A stretch of DNA of 64,000 nucleotides, from positions 1-64,000 of the forward strand of contig JADJNZ010000002.1 of NCBI GenBank assembly GCA_016714015.1. Direction: 5' to 3'. A program made the position numbers and the translations under genes. Below are positions 61,052 through 64,000 of this stretch, one piece after another. How positions within the stretch are numbered: the stretch's first letter is position 1; every line of letters starts with the position of its first letter. Source of the stretch: Gemmatimonadota bacterium (lineage in GTDB: Bacteria > Gemmatimonadota > Gemmatimonadetes > Gemmatimonadales > Gemmatimonadaceae). Under the pieces are notes generated by a model. The model ran no database searches. It saw only the letters and a list, made by a program, of their open reading frames with translations, and had not been told where the DNA came from.

Positions 61052-63643
61052 CTACCCCTTTCCGCCCGTTTCGGACTGCCGGTAGAAGGCCGCCAGCTCC
61101 TCGCGGAGCATCGCCCAGGGGCCCTGGATGCGGGTCGCCGGGGGGAGTCCCTCGATGAGACGCCGCCCGTAGCCCTTCGTTACCACCCGCGGGTCGCAGA
61201 TGACCACCGCCCCGCGGTCGGTCCCGGTGCGGATGAGCCGCCCGAACCCCTGCTTGAGCCGCAGCGCGGCGTGGGGGATCATGTACTCGTCGAACGAGCT
61301 GCGCCCCTCGGCCTCGATCGCCTCGCACTGCGCCGCGGTGATGGGCTCGGTGGGGACGCGGAACGGGATCTTCCCGAGCACGAGTCCCCGCAGCGCCCGG
61401 CCCGGGACGTCCACGCCCTCCCAGAAGCTGGCCGTCCCCACGAGGACGGCGTCGCCGTGGTCGCGGAAGCGGCGCAGCAGGTCATCGCGCGGCGCCTCGC
61501 CGTGCACGAGGAGCGCGTGCCGGCCGGCCACGCCACGCTCGCGGAAGATGCGCGCCGCCTCCTTCACGTCGCGGTGGCTCGTAAAGAGCACGAAGACGCC
61601 GCCCCCCGAGAACCCGATGAGGTCGATCGCGGCGTCGATGGCGCGCTGGAGATGCTTGGGCCCGTCGGTGTTGGGGGCCGGGAAGTCGCTCGGGATGGCG
61701 AGCATCGACTGCCGCGGGTAGTCGAACGGAGACGCGAGCTGCGCCGTCATCGGCTCGAGCTCCTCGTCGTCGAGCCCCAACCGCTTGGTGATGAACGCGA
61801 AGCCATCCCCCACCGCGAGCGTGGCGCTCGTGATGATCGCGGTCTCGACGCGCCGGAAGAGGTCCTCGCGGAGCAGCGGCGCGAGGTCGAGCGGCACCGC
61901 CGTCGCGCCGATGTTCCGCTCGCTGCCGCGCAGTTCGAGCCAGCGCACGCGCGGCGTCCCCTCGCGATCGGGCTTGAGCGCGACGCGGAGCGCGTCACCG
62001 GAGGTCTGGAGCCGGCGCGCGACGCCGCGCACCTCGTTGAGCAACGGCGCGAGTTCGTCGGCGCGCTTCTCGTCGGTCTCCAAGCGCTCGCGCACCATGC
62101 GCAGGCCGTCGCCGAGGAGCTCGATCTCGCCGAGCAGGTCGTCGAGCGCGGCGGTGAGCCCGGCGCGCCAGATGGGATCGTCGTCGAAGCTGTCGGTGAG
62201 CCGCACCTGCGACTCGCGCCGGTCGCCCATCCAGGTGCCGAGGAGGTCGCAGAGCGCGGTGCTCTTGGCGCGCGCCGCGTCGAGCGACGGCACGAGGCGC
62301 GCGCGCACGAGGTCGAGGCTCGCGACGCTGAGCAGGTCGCTCCCCTTGGAGAGGGCGCGCTCGAGCGCGGGGAGGAGGCCCTTCCCGCGCCGTTCGAGGC
62401 GCGCGAAGAGCCGCTCGAGCCCGCGCCGCGAGACCGACTGTCCGAGGTGATCGGCCGCGGCATCCTCGAGGTGATGCCCCTCGTCGATGATCAGCCGCTT
62501 GTAGGCCGGCAGCACGGCCGCGTCGTCCCAGCGCTGCGAGGCGCGGCGCACCGCGAGGTCGGCCATGAGCAGGTGATGGTTCACGACGATGACGTCGGCC
62601 TGCGCGGCGGCGCGGCGCGCCTTGAAGGCGAAGCACTTCTCGAAGTGCGCGCACCGCAGCCGCGTGCAGAGGTCGCCCTCGGCGGCGACCTCGTCCCACA
62701 CCTCGGCCTTGGGCGGCGTCGGCAGGTCGGCGAGCGAGCCGTCCTGCGTCTTCTCCGCCCACGCCTCGATGGTCGCGAGCTCGGCCTGCGCGCCCTCGTC
62801 GAAGAGCGATGCGCCCTGCAGCCGCGCCTGCTCGAGGCGCAGGAGGCAGAGATAGTTGCGCCAGCCCTTGAGCAGCGCGAAGCGCACCTTCTGGTCGGTG
62901 AGCGTCTCCTCGAGGAACGGCAGGTCCTTCCCCGTGAGCTGCTCCTGCAGCGTGATGGTGTTGGTGCTCACGACGGTGCGCTCGCCGCTCTCGGCGGCCC
63001 ATCGCAGCGCGGGCACGAGATAGCCGAGCGACTTGCCCACGCCGGTGCCGGCCTCGATCAGGCCGACGCCGCCACGGGAGAAGAGCTGCGCGATGAGGCG
63101 CGCCATCTCGCGCTGGCTGGGACGGTCCTCGTAGCGGCCGAGCTTGTGGGCGATCGGTCCGTCGGGCCCGAGGATCCCCGCGACATCGCCCGGCGCGAGC
63201 TCGACGCGCTTGGGCGCCCGCGGCACCTCGACGACGACGTAGAGCCGGCCGGCGTCGTTGTCGACGATGGCGAAGCCGATCCCGTCGTCGTGCATCCGCG
63301 CGGCGACCTCGAGGTCGGCGCCGCTCGGCTCCAGCCACCCCGAGGGATGGTTGTGCACGAGGAGCTCGCCGCGATTGGCGAAGCCGGGGAGCGCGAGCAC
63401 GCTCCGCACATCACCGCGCGCGACGACGCGCGCCGTCTGGACGATGCCGTCGTCGTTGATGGTGCAGACGAAGCAGACCTCGCGCTGGCCGGCGAGGCGG
63501 ATCGCGGAGCGGATGGCGTTGGCGGCGCCGGGGGCGAGCCGATCGGTCTCGCCGTGGAACCCCGGCGCGTCCGCCTCCTCGAGCACCACCGTGTCGTCCG
63601 CTTCCCCCTTCTTCCTTCTGCCTTCCGCCTTCTTCGCGCTCAC
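61052..63643 (-). CDS. DinG/XPD-type helicase fused to an N-terminal JAB (JAMM) domain
   Basis: 863 residues from GTG 63643, which overlaps the upstream stop (GTGA). Residues about 25-140 form a JAB/MPN domain with the full zinc motif: Glu55, HNHPSGWLEPSGAD (His97, His99, Asp110). Then an XPD-family helicase: Walker A IEAGTGVGKSLGYL (198-205), VVSTNTITLQEQL, iron-sulfur-type cysteines (NYLC, DLCTRLRC, EKC), DEGHH box LIIDEGHHLED and C-terminal motifs VFVLFTSHRDV, VGTASFWEGVD and KQGFGRLIRT. A DNA-repair helicase with an attached metallopeptidase fold. Confidence 0.88.
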   Translation of the reverse strand: MSAKKAEGRRKKGEADDTVVLEEADAPGFHGETDRLAPGAANAIRSAIRLAGQREVCFVCTINDDGIVQTARVVARGDVRSVLALPGFANRGELLVHNHPSGWLEPSGADLEVAARMHDDGIGFAIVDNDAGRLYVVVEVPRAPKRVELAPGDVAGILGPDGPIAHKLGRYEDRPSQREMARLIAQLFSRGGVGLIEAGTGVGKSLGYLVPALRWAAESGERTVVSTNTITLQEQLTGKDLPFLEETLTDQKVRFALLKGWRNYLCLLRLEQARLQGASLFDEGAQAELATIEAWAEKTQDGSLADLPTPPKAEVWDEVAAEGDLCTRLRCAHFEKCFAFKARRAAAQADVIVVNHHLLMADLAVRRASQRWDDAAVLPAYKRLIIDEGHHLEDAAADHLGQSVSRRGLERLFARLERRGKGLLPALERALSKGSDLLSVASLDLVRARLVPSLDAARAKSTALCDLLGTWMGDRRESQVRLTDSFDDDPIWRAGLTAALDDLLGEIELLGDGLRMVRERLETDEKRADELAPLLNEVRGVARRLQTSGDALRVALKPDREGTPRVRWLELRGSERNIGATAVPLDLAPLLREDLFRRVETAIITSATLAVGDGFAFITKRLGLDDEELEPMTAQLASPFDYPRQSMLAIPSDFPAPNTDGPKHLQRAIDAAIDLIGFSGGGVFVLFTSHRDVKEAARIFRERGVAGRHALLVHGEAPRDDLLRRFRDHGDAVLVGTASFWEGVDVPGRALRGLVLGKIPFRVPTEPITAAQCEAIEAEGRSSFDEYMIPHAALRLKQGFGRLIRTGTDRGAVVICDPRVVTKGYGRRLIEGLPPATRIQGPWAMLREELAAFYRQSETGGKG
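63608..63633. repeat. GAAGG-family repeat inside the helicase start
   Basis: ttcttccttctgccttccgccttctt, the inverted form of the GAAGG repeat, encodes the Lys/Glu/Arg-rich first residues (KKAEGRRKKGE) of the helicase. Confidence 0.5.
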
Positions 63644-64000
63644 GTCTTGAGCGGCTTCTTCTTGGCAGCCGGAAAAAGGACGTTGTTGAGGATCAGCCGG
63701 TACCCCGGCGAGTTGGGATGCAGCGCGAGGTCGGTCGGCGGCGCGCCGATGTTGTGCTGCGGATCCTCGGGATCGTGGCCGCCGAGGTAGGTCCACGAGC
63801 CCTGGCCGTAGGTGCCGTGGATGTACTTCACCCAGGGCGCCCCTTCCTCGTGCGCGAGCACGGTGACGCCGGGCTTGAGCACCTTCCGCATGAACGACGT
63901 GGTCACGCCGTAGTAGTCGCCGATCACCGTGCGGTGGTCCTGCACGAGCATCGTCGCGACGGGATCGAACTTGGCGGAGAAGCCGAAGAGCGAGAAGGTG
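63640..64000 (-). CDS. Conserved protein, C-terminal part (5' end outside window)
   Basis: At least 119 residues, open to the right edge. SAKFDPVATMLVQDHRT, YYGVTTSFMRKVLKPG, HGTYGQGSWTYLGGHDPED and the C-terminus HPNSPGYRLILNNVLFPAAK are highly patterned. Similar C-termini occur in Gemmatimonadota and Bacteroidota proteins sometimes labelled 'asparagine synthetase B', though no synthetase motif is visible here. First gene of the helicase operon as far as seen. Confidence 0.55.
   Translation of the reverse strand, partial: TFSLFGFSAKFDPVATMLVQDHRTVIGDYYGVTTSFMRKVLKPGVTVLAHEEGAPWVKYIHGTYGQGSWTYLGGHDPEDPQHNIGAPPTDLALHPNSPGYRLILNNVLFPAAKKKPLKT

Noticed and set aside
60992..63790. A 932-codon open frame on the plus strand
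   Set aside because: Antisense to the helicase operon; composition is Arg/Glu/Gly/Val-rich with no domain pattern.

Overview
The window is a 64 kb piece of a very GC-rich bacterial chromosome. It looks like a Gemmatimonadota (Gemmatimonas/Gemmatirosa-like) genome, probably a long-read or metagenome assembly. This is inferred from protein content (DUF5916 barrel proteins, sortilin/BNR hydrolases, TAT-exported GMC oxidoreductases, a Minf_1886 protein, a DUF2723 mannosyltransferase, Big_2 lipoproteins) and from GC of about 70 percent. No database search was run. At least 15 genes, many of them housekeeping, are split by single-base indels. Several of these fall in G or C runs and protein homology continues across the break, so I annotate each as one frameshifted gene and treat most breaks as consensus errors.

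Layout. 1-6.9 kb: 3' end of a GspE/PilB ATPase fused to a receiver-like domain, a DUF5916 protein, then a three-gene sugar-oxidation operon (gluconate 2-dehydrogenase subunit 3-like, GMC oxidoreductase, TIM-barrel isomerase). A nested palindrome separates this operon from a convergent BNR/sortilin hydrolase. 10-23 kb: an unknown membrane protein, an HisC-like aminotransferase, an AspT-type transporter, FkbM methyltransferase plus NagX-like acyltransferase, acyl-CoA synthetase, phosphodiester glycosidase plus amidohydrolase, VF530 protein, and two coupled envelope proteins. 23-26 kb: a c-di-GMP-I (GEMM) riboswitch with a terminator, leading a large Big_2 lipoprotein. 26-28 kb: a creatininase-family protein, an 18-unit, 21-bp tandem repeat, a gene of unknown function and two CAU tRNAs.

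28-43.6 kb is one long minus-strand run. Read in transcription order it is: small membrane ORF, thrS, membrane protein, thiolase, inactive-looking CPBP protein, 3-hydroxyacyl-CoA dehydrogenase, acyl-CoA dehydrogenase, Leu/Val-type dehydrogenase, rpiB, glyA, Minf_1886, nnrD/nnrE, thiL, plsC, eno, ftsB, tRNA-fMet, tRNA-Met. Many neighbours overlap by 1-4 bases, so translation is probably coupled. A lower-GC gene sits at 43.9-44.5 kb. 44.5-56 kb runs mostly on the plus strand: BON protein, valS, Big_5-type lipoprotein, selA, gmhB-like phosphatase, purN, purH, DUF2723 membrane protein, with an Hpt protein convergent at the end. 56-59.5 kb: tRNA-Ser(UGA), pseudopilin-like protein, tRNA-Ser(GCU), gltX and a LexA-like protein without the protease residues. 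59.5-64 kb is a minus-strand operon: a partial conserved protein, a JAB-DinG helicase fusion, a fumarylacetoacetase-family hydrolase and a TonB-like protein.

Most notable points: the c-di-GMP riboswitch and its overlapping terminator; a TAnnTT box 5-9 nt before many start codons, suggesting leaderless mRNAs; the inactivated LexA-like regulator; the JAMM-helicase fusion; the Glu-containing pseudo-receiver on the GspE ATPase; the 21-bp minisatellite; and several families of intergenic palindromes. I found no CRISPR array, transposase, integrase or rRNA.
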